NCBI RefSeq assembly: GCF_018614585.1
Contig: NZ_JAGGOI010000006.1
Location: forward strand, 62,001-126,000
Direction of reading: 5' to 3'
Origin: Streptomyces sp. ISL-1
GTDB taxonomy: Bacteria > Actinomycetota > Actinomycetes > Streptomycetales > Streptomycetaceae
Length of the DNA: 64,000 nt
Both the position numbers and the translations under genes were made by a program. Within the stretch, counting starts at the first letter, position 1. Every line of letters begins with the position of its first letter. Below, in pieces: positions 9,290 through 18,409 of the stretch. The notes below the pieces were generated by a model. That model was not told the DNA's origin, did not search any database, and saw only the letters and a list, made by a program, of their open reading frames with translations.

Positions 9290-10423
9290 ATGAGCACCAG
9301 TGGGAAGCCTGTGACGGGCGAGGCGATGCCGACCGTCGATGTGGATCGCAGCGATCCGGAGTACCGGGCCTGGCTGAAGGAGGCGGTGCGCAAGGTGCAG
9401 GCCGACGCCAACCGCTCGGCCGACACCCACCTGCTGCGATTCCCGCTGCCCGAGGAGTGGGGCATAGACCTCTACCTCAAGGACGAGTCGACCCATCCGA
9501 CGGGCAGCCTCAAGCACCGACTCGCGCGGTCGCTGTTCCTGTACGGCCTGTGCAATGGCTGGATCCGGCCGGGCAAGCCGGTCATCGAGGCGTCCAGCGG
9601 ATCGACCGCGGTGTCCGAGGCGTACTTCGCCAAGCTGATCGGCGTCCCGTTCGTCGCGGTGATGCCGCGCACCACGAGCGCCGAGAAGATTCGGTTGATC
9701 GAATTCCACGGCGGCCAGTGCCACTTCGTCGACGACTCGCGGAAGATGTACGAGGAGTCGGCGGCGCTCGCGGACCGGACCGGCGGTCACTACATGGACC
9801 AGTTCACCTACGCGGAACGGGCCACCGACTGGCGCGGCAACAACAACATCGCCGAATCGATATACCAGCAGCTGAAGTTGGAGCGTTATCCCGAGCCCGC
9901 GTGGATCGTCGCGACGGCCGGCACCGGCGGCACCTCGGCGACCATCGCCCGCTACGTCCATTACATGCAGCACGACACCCGCATCTGCGTCCCAGACCCG
10001 GAGAACTCCTGTTTCTTCGACGGCTGGACGCTCCATGACCCGCACGCCGCCAGCGACTGCGGCTCCCGCATCGAGGGCATCGGACGGCCGCGCATGGAAC
10101 CGAGCTTCGTGCCCGGGGCCATCGACCGGATGATGAGAGTGCCGGACGCGGCGAGCGTCGCCGCCGTACGGGCCCTGGACGCCGCCATCGGCCGCAAGGC
10201 GGGCGGCTCCACCGGTACCGGCCTGTGGAGCGCACTGAAGATCATCGGTGAGATGGTGGCCGACGGGCGCAAGGGGAGTGTGGTCACGCTGCTCTGCGAT
10301 CCGGGCGACCGCTACCTCGACAAGTACTACTCCGACGCCTGGCTGGACGAACAGGGCCTGGACATCGCGCCGTACAGCGCGGCGATCGAGGAGTTCCTGG
10401 ACAGCGGTGTCTGGCGCGGCTGA
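9290..10423 (+). CDS. PLP-dependent cysteine synthase-family enzyme (Cds1-like cysteine desulfhydrase)
   Basis: A 377-residue fold-type II PLP enzyme. The PLP lysine is K75 in [10 protein letters not shown], a substrate loop is SSGSTAVSE and the phosphate-binding loop is [11 protein letters not shown]. Length and these motifs fit the actinobacterial Cds1 group, which in mycobacteria degrades cysteine to sulfide, pyruvate and ammonia. True O-acetylserine sulfhydrylases are shorter (about 310) with a different lysine context. Cytoplasmic. AGGAGGAGGA at 9271-9280 is a very strong Shine-Dalgarno. It stands alone, convergent with an SRPBCC gene 15 nt downstream. Desulfhydrase against synthase activity cannot be decided from sequence. 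Confidence 0.8.
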   Translation: MSTSGKPVTGEAMPTVDVDRSDPEYRAWLKEAVRKVQADANRSADTHLLRFPLPEEWGIDLYLKDESTHPTGSLKHRLARSLFLYGLCNGWIRPGKPVIEASSGSTAVSEAYFAKLIGVPFVAVMPRTTSAEKIRLIEFHGGQCHFVDDSRKMYEESAALADRTGGHYMDQFTYAERATDWRGNNNIAESIYQQLKLERYPEPAWIVATAGTGGTSATIARYVHYMQHDTRICVPDPENSCFFDGWTLHDPHAASDCGSRIEGIGRPRMEPSFVPGAIDRMMRVPDAASVAAVRALDAAIGRKAGGSTGTGLWSALKIIGEMVADGRKGSVVTLLCDPGDRYLDKYYSDAWLDEQGLDIAPYSAAIEEFLDSGVWRG

Positions 10424-10438
10424 CCGCGTCGGTTCAGG

Positions 10439-10921
10439 TCACTGCGCGGCGGACCGGGTGAGCCTGCGGTCGAGATTGCGCACCGCGCCGCGAAAGGACG
10501 TGGCCAGCCCCGCGCGGCTCAGCTTCAAAGCGGCCAGCATCGGCGCCGGGGCGTCCGCCGCGAAGGTCCACCGCACCCTGGCGTCGTTCGCGGCGGGGGT
10601 GATCCGCCACTCCTCCAACAGCGCACGAAGGCCCGGTGCGTTGGTCTCGTCGACGCGGTAGGCGTACCGCTCGCCAGGGTCCGTGGCCAGGATCGTCTCG
10701 CGGAAGAGGACGCCGCCCCTGAGTCTTATCTCGCGGCCCGCGCCCCCATGGGTGGGCCTGGCCGAGCTGACAGCGCTGAACCACGAGGTCCAGCCCGCGA
10801 CATCCTCGGCGAGTGCTGCGTACACGGCCTGGGGCGAGGCCGACACTTCGGCAGAGAAGACCAGGCGCAGCGGGGCTGACTCGACGAAGTCGAGTTCCAC
10901 GGGACGGAGTCGGCGTGCCAT
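10439..10921 (-). CDS. SRPBCC family protein (polyketide cyclase/START-like)
   Basis: A 160-residue helix-grip protein. FSAEVSASPQAVYAALAEDVAGWTSWF is the usual N-terminal strand-helix unit (quoted as landmark), followed by alternating strands and a long C-terminal helix (ALKLSRAGLATSFRGAVRNL). SRPBCC proteins bind small hydrophobic ligands; many are uncharacterised. GGAGG lies eight nucleotides before the ATG at 10921. It is third in a run DeoR, SRPBCC, SRPBCC on the minus strand, 61 nt after the preceding gene. The ligand is unknown. Confidence 0.75.
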   Translation of the reverse strand: MARRLRPVELDFVESAPLRLVFSAEVSASPQAVYAALAEDVAGWTSWFSAVSSARPTHGGAGREIRLRGGVLFRETILATDPGERYAYRVDETNAPGLRALLEEWRITPAANDARVRWTFAADAPAPMLAALKLSRAGLATSFRGAVRNLDRRLTRSAAQ

Positions 10922-10982
10922 GGACTGTACCTCCGGCTGGAGAGGGGTGGGGCGGGGCCCGCACACCATAGCTGGCAGACCG

Positions 10983-11537
10983 TCAGTTGTCCGCAGCACC
11001 GGCAGCATCGGCAGCATCGGCAGCATCCGTGGCCGTCGGCCCCGGTCGGTTGAGGAGTCCGTCCAGCGCGCGGCCGAACACCAGCCGCGCCACCCGGGCG
11101 ACCAGCGGGTCCAACAGCCGTGGAACCAGCCGGATATGGAGTTCCTCCACCCATACCACCACGGCGCCGGGCCCTTCCGGGAGCACCTCGATCTCCGCCC
11201 AGCCCGTGATCACACGGCCGCGCTTCTCCAGTCGGCACAACCCCGGAGCGCCGCCATCGGGAGGCCGCCAGTGGACGACCTCCATCGGATCGTCGAAGCC
11301 GAAGCGGCCGAGCTCGGGGCGGCCGAGCCGGGAACGGCCAATTCTGGAACGGCCACTTCCGGAGCGGCCAATTCCAGAACGCGCCACGAACACCGTGCCG
11401 ACCCGGGTGGGCGACGGCGTCACCGAGGACACGATTGTCAACGGCACCTGAGCGGCGTGCCCCCGCCAGTCGGTGACCCGCAGCCATGCCTCGTCGGCGG
11501 GCAGTGTGACGGCCCGTGAGATCCGGAAGACGGCCAC
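10983..11537 (-). CDS. SRPBCC family protein with internal pentapeptide repeats
   Basis: A 184-residue protein starting GTG, seven nucleotides after the DeoR stop, so probably translationally coupled (GAGGG overlaps the DeoR stop). It has an SRPBCC pattern: AVTLPADEAWLRVTDW at the start, GWAEIEVLPEGPGAVVVWVEE in the middle, and a long terminal helix. A stretch at about residues 53-80 consists of five-residue repeats x-x-G-R-S/P not expected in the fold. The C-terminus is an Ala-Asp repeat (DAADAADAAGAAD). Both are low-complexity expansions. Ligand and role unknown. Confidence 0.65.
   Translation of the reverse strand: MAVFRISRAVTLPADEAWLRVTDWRGHAAQVPLTIVSSVTPSPTRVGTVFVARSGIGRSGSGRSRIGRSRLGRPELGRFGFDDPMEVVHWRPPDGGAPGLCRLEKRGRVITGWAEIEVLPEGPGAVVVWVEELHIRLVPRLLDPLVARVARLVFGRALDGLLNRPGPTATDAADAADAAGAADN
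11301..11375. repeat. 15-bp in-frame tandem repeat inside SRPBCC gene
   Basis: Five imperfect 15-bp units start at 11301, 11316, 11331, 11346 and 11361, with core GGNGCGGCC / GGAACGGCC. On the minus strand they encode GIGRS, GSGRS, RIGRS, RLGRP and ELGRF. The unit length keeps the frame. Confidence 0.8.
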
Positions 11538-11543
11538 CGGCCC

Positions 11544-12389
11544 TCAGCCGCCCTGCCCGTCGGCGACCTCGGGACCGCCCGCCACCACCAGGCCGGGCAG
11601 ATACTCCGCGATCTCCTCACGCGCCTCGGCAGAAAGCCCCGCATCCGTCACCAGCGTGTCGACCTCCGCGAGCCGGGCGAACGAACTCAGGCCCACCGTT
11701 CCCCACTTGGTATGGTCGGCGACCACCACGACCCGGCGCGCGGCCTGGACGAAGCGACGGTTCGTCTCGGCCTCCGCCAGATTCGGCGTGGACAGCCCGG
11801 CCTCCACCGAGATGCCGTGCACCCCGAGAAACAGCACATCGAAGTGGAGCGAGCGGATCGCCTGGTCGGCGACCGGGCCGACCAGCGAGTCGGAGGGCGT
11901 ACGCACACCGCCCGTGAGGACCACCGTCGCGGCGCCGGAACGCTGGCCGCCCGCCGCACCCGCCCGCTGCGCCGCGTGGAATACATCCGCCACCCGCACC
12001 GAGTTGGTGACCACCGTCAGGTCCGGCACCTCCAGCAGATGGTGCGCCAGCGCATAGGTCGTGGTGCCACCGGACAGCGCGATCGCGCTGCCGGGCACCG
12101 CCATCTGCGCCGCCGCCCGCGCGATGTCCTCCTTGGCACTCAGCTCCAGCGCGGACTTGGCCTCGAACCCCGGTTCGTGTGTGCTCGCCTCCACCACCGG
12201 CACCGCGCCGCCGTGGACCTTCTCGATGACGCCCTGCCGGGCCAGGGCGTCCAGATCCCTGCGCACCGTCATGTCGGAAACATTGAGCTTGCGGGTGAGC
12301 TCATTGACCCGCACCCCGCCGCGCCTGCGCACCTCGTCCAGGATCAGGGCACGCCGCTGCTCCGCGAGCAGATTCTGGTTGTCGGTCAC
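11544..12389 (-). CDS. DeoR/GlpR family transcriptional regulator
   Basis: A 281-residue repressor. The N-terminal DeoR helix-turn-helix is at about residues 8-60 (VNELTRKLNVSDMTVRRDLD, followed by VHGGAVP). The C-terminal DeoRC sugar-phosphate sensor has SGGTTTYALAHHL and ADHTKWG. Members generally sense phosphosugars and control nearby sugar genes, but no sugar gene is adjacent here. The GTG at 12389 (VTDNQNLLAEQ) has GGAAGGA about 12 nt upstream; an alternative GTG lies 45 nt further up. It leads a likely operon with two SRPBCC proteins, and is divergent from the large membrane protein at 12613. Confidence 0.85.
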   Translation of the reverse strand: MTDNQNLLAEQRRALILDEVRRRGGVRVNELTRKLNVSDMTVRRDLDALARQGVIEKVHGGAVPVVEASTHEPGFEAKSALELSAKEDIARAAAQMAVPGSAIALSGGTTTYALAHHLLEVPDLTVVTNSVRVADVFHAAQRAGAAGGQRSGAATVVLTGGVRTPSDSLVGPVADQAIRSLHFDVLFLGVHGISVEAGLSTPNLAEAETNRRFVQAARRVVVVADHTKWGTVGLSSFARLAEVDTLVTDAGLSAEAREEIAEYLPGLVVAGGPEVADGQGG

Positions 12390-12612
12390 TGCCGGGGCCG
12401 GTCCTTCCGTCTCGTCGTACACCGCGCGTACACCGCTTGTCCTGCACCGCCTGTGACGAAGGTGGCTCATCCTCGCACGGGCTACGCGGCACGGGCTCGG
12501 GGAGATTCCGTGAGAGCCGTGCGGTGAGCTGCCATGATCCGGGATTCTGGTCATGAACTGCCGCGCGGCCGCGCACTGATCGATCCTCCCATCGAGAGAG
12601 CGAGTCACAGAA

Positions 12613-15153
12613 GTGTCCCCTGCCACTCCGGTCCCGCAGAGCGGAGGGCCCGCGCTGGAACTGCTGGTCCACGGCGTCGGCGGCGCCACCCCGCAGGACA
12701 TGCTCGGCGACCCACGTACCGTCCGGATCTCCGGCGACGAGAAGGCCGCCGTGTTCCGCCGCACCGACGACGAGGAGGCGGAGCGCCACCCCGAGCGATA
12801 TACGGACCGGCCCATTCCCGAGGCGTACTGCTGGTCCAACCTCACCTCGGGCAACGGCGCGCGGGCCCTGTGGCTGCTGCTGCTCCCCTTCATGGTGGTC
12901 AATCTCGCGCACTGGATGCGGCCCCGCGCCAAGGGCCGCGCCAGGACGACCCGGTTATACGGAGTGCTGGTGCGGCTCGTCGCGCTCAGCCTCACTGTGC
13001 TGCTGACCGCCGCCGCCTGCGAGGTCGCGCTGGACCTGCTGGCGTGGCAGTGCGCGGGCTCGCCCGACTGCACCCGGGAGAGTTCCTGGCTCGGCTTCCT
13101 GTCGAGCGCTCAGGGCGGCTGGTGGTCGCAACCGGGCCGCCGTCTCGCGCTCGCCGCGGTGGTTCCCGCCGCGCTGGTGGGGCTGCTGTGGTACCTCTCC
13201 AGCCGCACCTGGAGCGCGTACGAATCCCAGCGACCGCCGACCGGCGATGACGTGGGGGAGGGCGAGGCAGGCCCGGGGGAGGACACGGACGAGGACGCCG
13301 ACGCGGGCGAGGGCACGGACAAAGGCGCGGGCAAGGGCAGGGACAAAGGCGAAGGCGAGAGCTCGGACAAAGGCAAGGGCAAGGGCACGGACAAGGGAGA
13401 GGGCGAGGGCGCGAGCGAGGCCAAGGGCGGCAAGGAGCCGGTCGTGCGGCCCGCGCTCGGCAGGCCCGGATTCTGGTACGGCCGCAGACTGGTCGCCCGG
13501 CTGCGCGCCGCGCACACCGCCGCCGGATTCCTGACCGTCTCCGCCGCGGTCGCCGGAGCGGCCGCCCGCCACGACCGCCGAGCTGCCGGCACGGCGCTGG
13601 AAGTCTGCGGCCTCCTGCTGGAGGCAGCTCTCGTCGTGGGGCTGCTCGCCGTGCTGTGGGTCGTCATCCGCAGGGGCCGCAGCGAGCGGCGGATCGACGC
13701 CCGCATCGACCGCGCGGCCGTCCGCCTTCTGCCCGGCGGTGCCCTCGTACTGCTCGCGCTGTCCCTGCTGTACGCCTCCTGGTCCCGCCCCGGCTGGGTC
13801 TCCACCGCCACGCTCCCCGGCGATGTCACCTTCCGCGTCATCGCCCTCGTCCAGGGCGCCCTGGTCGTTTCACTCGCCGTGGCCGCATGGCTCCTGCACC
13901 GCCGCGCGCGCCACCCGCGTACCGCCATGACGGGCCTCGGCGGGCCCGCCGTCGCGATGCTGGCCTGCGCCCTCGGCGGGGTGATGACCGGTGGAGTCGC
14001 CCAGCGTGTGGCCGACTGGCTCGACGGGTCCGGCACGCCGGGCATGGACGGCGAGGGTTCGATTCCCGGGCCTCCGGTGCTGCTCAGCTGGCAGGCCTCG
14101 GTCATCCCCGTGCTGCTGATCGTCCTGTTCGTCCCCGCCGTCGTCCTTGCCGTGCGGACCTGGCTGAAGGCCCGCCGTCTCGCGGGCCCGGTGGAGGCGG
14201 ACTACGACGAGGCTCGCCCGGACACCGTCCGCACCCGGCGGATCGCGGGCACCCGCGCCCGGGCCGCCCTCACCGACGCCGCCCCCTGGATCGTCGGCAT
14301 CGTCTCCGGCGCAACCCTGCTCCTCGGCGCGGGCGCGGTCGCCGGCGCCTGGGCGAGCGGCGAAGTGCCCGGCAAGGCCTTCGGCAACAGCGCCGGATTC
14401 GTCGAGTCCGCAGCCGAGGCCGCGCAGTCCGTCGGCTCCTGGCTGATCGGCTTCGGTTTCATACTCTTCGTCACCTGGGGCCGACGCGCCTACCGTGACG
14501 CCTCGGCCAGGCGCACCATCGGCATCCTCTGGGACGTCGGTACCTTCTGGCCGCGCGCGGCACACCCCTTCGCACCCCCCTGCTACGCGGAGCGCGCCGT
14601 CCCCGACCTCACCTGGCGGATGTGCACCTGGATCGGGCTCACCGGCGGACGGCTCGTCATCTCCGGCCATTCACAGGGCAGTGTGCTGGCCGCGGCGGCT
14701 GTCTGGCAGCTGCCTCCCGCCACCCGCCGCCGGGTGGCGCTGCTGACGTACGGATCACCCCTGGAGCGGCTCTACGGCCGCTGGTTCCCCGCGTACTTCG
14801 GACCCGTCGCCCTGCGCGAACTACGCAGCGAAGTGAACTGCTGGCGCAATCTGTGGCGGCGCACCGACCCCATCGGCGGGCCGGTGCTGGTCCCCGCGGA
14901 GGGCGGCCACCTCGCGGTGGACCGGGACGCACTCAAAGACCCGGTGGTGTACGGGCGTTCGGAACGGCACCCGCTGCCCGAACCGATCCTCGGCCATTCG
15001 GAATACCAGGCCGACAAAGCCTTCGACAAGGAACGCCGGGAGCTCCTCGACCGGCTGACGCCGGCCGTCCCCCGACAGGTCCAGGCGCAGGTCCAGGCGC
15101 AGACCCAGACGCAGACCCAAGATCAGGGCAGTTCGGGCAGATCGTCCGGGTAG
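12613..15153 (+). CDS. Large multi-pass membrane protein with lipase-type C-terminus; contains a TTA codon
   Basis: 846 residues. An N-terminal LLVHGVGGATPQDML segment (about 17-31) resembles the oxyanion-loop region of alpha/beta hydrolases. Two TM blocks flank a charged Gly/Asp/Glu/Lys low-complexity linker (about 216-278), followed by more TM helices. The C-terminal domain has GHSQG (685-689), with D752 and H795 as plausible partners of Ser687. An esterase/lipase split by inserted membrane regions is the likely reading; substrate unknown. Codon 115 is TTA (12955-12957), the only one I found in a window gene, implying dependence on the bldA tRNA. The last 31 nt overlap the convergent AAA gene. 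GTG start; weak Shine-Dalgarno. Confidence 0.7.
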   Translation: MSPATPVPQSGGPALELLVHGVGGATPQDMLGDPRTVRISGDEKAAVFRRTDDEEAERHPERYTDRPIPEAYCWSNLTSGNGARALWLLLLPFMVVNLAHWMRPRAKGRARTTRLYGVLVRLVALSLTVLLTAAACEVALDLLAWQCAGSPDCTRESSWLGFLSSAQGGWWSQPGRRLALAAVVPAALVGLLWYLSSRTWSAYESQRPPTGDDVGEGEAGPGEDTDEDADAGEGTDKGAGKGRDKGEGESSDKGKGKGTDKGEGEGASEAKGGKEPVVRPALGRPGFWYGRRLVARLRAAHTAAGFLTVSAAVAGAAARHDRRAAGTALEVCGLLLEAALVVGLLAVLWVVIRRGRSERRIDARIDRAAVRLLPGGALVLLALSLLYASWSRPGWVSTATLPGDVTFRVIALVQGALVVSLAVAAWLLHRRARHPRTAMTGLGGPAVAMLACALGGVMTGGVAQRVADWLDGSGTPGMDGEGSIPGPPVLLSWQASVIPVLLIVLFVPAVVLAVRTWLKARRLAGPVEADYDEARPDTVRTRRIAGTRARAALTDAAPWIVGIVSGATLLLGAGAVAGAWASGEVPGKAFGNSAGFVESAAEAAQSVGSWLIGFGFILFVTWGRRAYRDASARRTIGILWDVGTFWPRAAHPFAPPCYAERAVPDLTWRMCTWIGLTGGRLVISGHSQGSVLAAAAVWQLPPATRRRVALLTYGSPLERLYGRWFPAYFGPVALRELRSEVNCWRNLWRRTDPIGGPVLVPAEGGHLAVDRDALKDPVVYGRSERHPLPEPILGHSEYQADKAFDKERRELLDRLTPAVPRQVQAQVQAQTQTQTQDQGSSGRSSG

Positions 15154-17513
15154 AGCAGGGTCAGGTCGTCGGTGTTCGCCTCGGCGAGCTCGGCGACCCG
15201 GCCCGCGTGCCGTTCCACCATCGACTCGAAGGTCTGACGGGCGGTGCGTCCGTTGCCGAAGGCGGGACCCTTGGGCAGCGCGGTGAAGTACTTCAGCAGC
15301 GCCTCGCCGGTGCCTGTGCCCAGCCGGTACTCATGCTCCTCGGCCTGCTGCTCCACAATCCGCAGCAGTTCCTCGGGCACATAGTCGCTGAACGTGATGG
15401 TCCGTGAGAAACGGGATGCCACACCGGGGTTGACGGACAGGAACCGCTCCATCTCCGCGGTGTACCCGGCGACGATCACCACGACGGCTTCCCGGTGGTC
15501 CTCCATCAGCTTCACCAGCGTGTCGATGGCCTCCTTGCCGAAGTCCCGCCCGGAGTCCTCGGGAGACAGGGCGTACGCCTCGTCGATGAAGAGGACCCCG
15601 CCGCGGGCCTTGTCGAACGCCTCCTGGGTGCGGATCGCCGTGGAGCCGATGTGCTCGCCGACCAGGTCCACCCGGGAGACCTCGACGAGATGGCCGCGCT
15701 CCAGTACCCCGAGCGAGGCCAGGATCTCGCCGTACAGCCGTGCCACGGTCGTCTTGCCGGTGCCGGGGGAGCCGGTGAAAACCAGGTGCCGGCGGGCGGA
15801 GGCGGCCTTCAGTCCCGCCTCCTGGCGGCGCCTGCCGACATCGATCATGTTGGTGAGCGTGCGGACCTCGCGCTTGACGCTGTCCAGGCCCACCAGCGCG
15901 TCCAGTTCGCCGAGGACCGCGTCCGAGGTGCGTACAGGCTCGTCCGGCGCGGCCTCGGGAGCGCGCTGGTCGGGGATCGCGCCGAGCAGTCCCGGCGACT
16001 GGGTTGCGGTCAGCACAGCCGTCGTCTGCTCGGCCCCGGGCCGTACACCGCTCTCGTCGCTGGTGCAGTCCTCCACGACCGACCCGTCCTGCGCCAACTC
16101 GTAACCGCCGCGCGCACAGCGCTCGGTGCGGCAGCGGCTCAGCGTCGTGCGGCAGCCCTCCATCACATGGAAGCCGTAGCCTCCGCTGCCCGTGACCTGG
16201 CAGCCGCGGAAAGTGCCGCGGCCCTGTGCCGACACATAGAAGCCGGCCTCGGCGGGCGAGATGACCGTGCAGCGCTCGATCAGCGGATCGGCGCCCTTGG
16301 TGACGATCACGCCGGTCTGCGCGGCGTCGATGGTGCAGCCGTTCAGCGTGCCGCCGCTGCCGTGGTCGCGGAACCAGGCGCCGGTGGAGGCTTCCCTGAT
16401 CCGGCAGTCGTCGAGCTGCGCCGTCGCGCCGTCGCTCACCGACACCGCGGTGTTGCGGACCTGGGAGAGATCGCTGTCGACGACATCGGCGCGCGAACCG
16501 CGGTCGAGTACGAAGATCGCGTCGGGGACGTCGTGCACACGGCACGAGTCGAGCACGACGGTCGCGCCGTCGCTGACCCAGACGGCTGGATAGTCGCCCG
16601 TACTGTCATGGATCTCGCACTGGTTGGCGTCCACCCGCGTGCCCGGGTCCCAGACGGACAGGCCATTTCGCCCGAAGCGGCGCACCGTCGACCGCGTGAG
16701 CGTGAGCACGGACCGGGAGCGCAGATCGATCGCGTTCTCCGGGATGTCGTGGATGTCGCAGTCGGCGAGCGTGAGCACGGCGTCCGTGTCGAGCGTGATG
16801 CCGTCGGCCGAAGTGCGGTGCACGGTCGAGTCGGTGAGATGGGCGCTCGCACGGGAGGCGATCTGGACGCCAGTGCCCTTGATCTCGTACACCTCGCAGC
16901 CGATCGCGTCGAGGCCACTGCCCTCGCCCGTGACGCTGAGGCCCGCGCCCGAGGTGTGATGCACCCGGCAGCGCTCCAGCCTCGGATGCGCGCCGCCGCG
17001 GACGGAGACGCCGGACTGACCGGCCGAGACCACCTCGCACTCCTCGAACACCCCGCCGGCGCCGTCCAGTACGCCGATACCGACCCCCGCCGGATTATCG
17101 ACGGTGCAGCGGCGGACGGTGGGGCGGGCCCCGCCGCGCACTTCGAGACCGGCAGCGGAACGGGTCACGATCCGCAGATCGATCAACTCGGGAGTGCCGT
17201 CCTCGACCAGCAGCGCGGGCGCAGCCGCGTCCTGCCCCTCCACATGGAGGTCCTGGACGATGGCGGAAGCGCGCACGGTGAGCGGCACTCCGTCGGCGGG
17301 CGCGATGCGCACCGAGCCGACCGCGCCCTCGGAGCCGCGCAGCGTGACCGCCCTCTGGACGACGAGATTCTCGCGGTACGTCCCCGGCGCGATGGTGAGG
17401 ACGTCACCGTCCCCTGCGGCCTCCAGGGCTGCGGCGAGTGAGGGGTACTCGCCCGTGCGGCGCCGCCACCGCGATGTGCCGGTGTGCGTCACCTGGACCG
17501 TGCCCTGTGCCAT
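15123..17513 (-). CDS. Right-handed beta-helix repeat protein fused to CbxX/EccA-type AAA ATPase
   Basis: 796 residues. The first roughly 490 are parallel beta-helix coils, with recurring units such as CRVHHTSGAGLSV and CDIHDIPENAI, of the carbohydrate-binding/pectate lyase (NosD-like) type. A linker rich in Pro/Glu follows. The rest is a CbxX/CfqX AAA ATPase: Walker A GSPGTGKTT (581-589), Walker B VLFIDEAYAL (about 640-649), sensor-like VAGYTAEM and arginine finger in NPGVASRFSRTI. CbxX ATPases include Rubisco activases and the EccA component of type VII secretion; no Rubisco or ESX gene is nearby. The ATG at 17513 is the natural domain boundary; weak Shine-Dalgarno. The 3' end overlaps the TTA-containing gene by 31 nt. 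Confidence 0.85.
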   Translation of the reverse strand: MAQGTVQVTHTGTSRWRRRTGEYPSLAAALEAAGDGDVLTIAPGTYRENLVVQRAVTLRGSEGAVGSVRIAPADGVPLTVRASAIVQDLHVEGQDAAAPALLVEDGTPELIDLRIVTRSAAGLEVRGGARPTVRRCTVDNPAGVGIGVLDGAGGVFEECEVVSAGQSGVSVRGGAHPRLERCRVHHTSGAGLSVTGEGSGLDAIGCEVYEIKGTGVQIASRASAHLTDSTVHRTSADGITLDTDAVLTLADCDIHDIPENAIDLRSRSVLTLTRSTVRRFGRNGLSVWDPGTRVDANQCEIHDSTGDYPAVWVSDGATVVLDSCRVHDVPDAIFVLDRGSRADVVDSDLSQVRNTAVSVSDGATAQLDDCRIREASTGAWFRDHGSGGTLNGCTIDAAQTGVIVTKGADPLIERCTVISPAEAGFYVSAQGRGTFRGCQVTGSGGYGFHVMEGCRTTLSRCRTERCARGGYELAQDGSVVEDCTSDESGVRPGAEQTTAVLTATQSPGLLGAIPDQRAPEAAPDEPVRTSDAVLGELDALVGLDSVKREVRTLTNMIDVGRRRQEAGLKAASARRHLVFTGSPGTGKTTVARLYGEILASLGVLERGHLVEVSRVDLVGEHIGSTAIRTQEAFDKARGGVLFIDEAYALSPEDSGRDFGKEAIDTLVKLMEDHREAVVVIVAGYTAEMERFLSVNPGVASRFSRTITFSDYVPEELLRIVEQQAEEHEYRLGTGTGEALLKYFTALPKGPAFGNGRTARQTFESMVERHAGRVAELAEANTDDLTLLYPDDLPELP

Positions 17514-17638
17514 GGTGCTGCTCTGCCCCCACCTCGTGATCTGCTCCGCCGCGTCTCTGAGGGGGACGCCCCCTGACCCCCGAGGGGATTGCCCAACCGT
17601 AGCGCGCGCGACGAGCGGGGATTGACGAGACGTGACGG

Positions 17639-18247
17639 TCAGCTGCCGGCGCCCGTACGACCCCAGTCGGGGCCCGCCGCGGCCCAGCCCCGGTCGAGGC
17701 GCGCGTATCTGCGTCGAACGAGTCGCCAGACGACCAGCCGTCTGGCGCATTCGACGAGCCCCGCGGCGGCGAACGCGGCACCGATCCCCGCCAGGACGGC
17801 GTGCACACCGGCGGTCGCCGCGTCCATCGGGCGATTGACGATCCGGCCCGCCGGGTCGGTCCAGATGGTGAACGTGTCGCCGGGCCGGACGGTCCGCAGC
17901 ACGGTGGAGACGGTGCCGGTGTGCCGACTGCCGTCCGCCGCCGTCCACTTCGCGACGACCGGCCGGCGCTGCTCGCCGGCCGCGGAGGACTCGGGGTCGT
18001 ACGGGGCGGGCTTGTGCGGCGGGGCCGGTCTCAGCACCGTCGCGGTGACCGCATGACGCTGCTGGCGCTGCATGCGCACCGACTGGCGCAGCGATTCGTC
18101 GGTCAGGTTCGCGGTGATCCAGCCGACGGCCGGGGCCGCGGTGACGAGAAGTACGGCGGCGACCAGCGCCACGCACGCCTCGAAGAGATCGGTCGCACGG
18201 CGCAGGGGATTGTGGCGCCAGCGCCAGACGCCTGTGGCTGTTCGCAC
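17639..18247 (-). CDS. Rv1733c-like conserved transmembrane protein
   Basis: 202 residues. Two TM helices (about 22-45 and 150-172) flank an extracytoplasmic domain with VVAKWTAADGSRHTGTV and DTFTIWTDPAGRIV. That matches the actinobacterial Rv1733c family, known in mycobacteria as a dormancy-induced antigen but without a defined biochemical role. The GTG at 18247 has GGAAGGGGG nine nucleotides upstream. It precedes the beta-helix/AAA gene on the same strand with a 125-nt gap, so co-transcription is possible but unproven. Confidence 0.75.
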   Translation of the reverse strand: MRTATGVWRWRHNPLRRATDLFEACVALVAAVLLVTAAPAVGWITANLTDESLRQSVRMQRQQRHAVTATVLRPAPPHKPAPYDPESSAAGEQRRPVVAKWTAADGSRHTGTVSTVLRTVRPGDTFTIWTDPAGRIVNRPMDAATAGVHAVLAGIGAAFAAAGLVECARRLVVWRLVRRRYARLDRGWAAAGPDWGRTGAGS

Positions 18248-18409
18248 TGTCCTGCACCCCCTTCCGCGTCCGTCATAGCCCTGTACGGCGGGGCATAAGC
18301 ACGGGTGTCGCGAAGAGAGAGGAAAGTCACCCCCCACTCATCCCGCCACCAGTCCAACGCGTAGGTCACCGCGGGGTGTTCCCGCTTCCGGCAGGTTCTG
18401 GTCGGGGGC

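Noticed and set aside
17514..18257. Upstream extension of the beta-helix/AAA frame
   Set aside because: It overlaps the Rv1733c-like gene in another frame and lacks protein-like composition.
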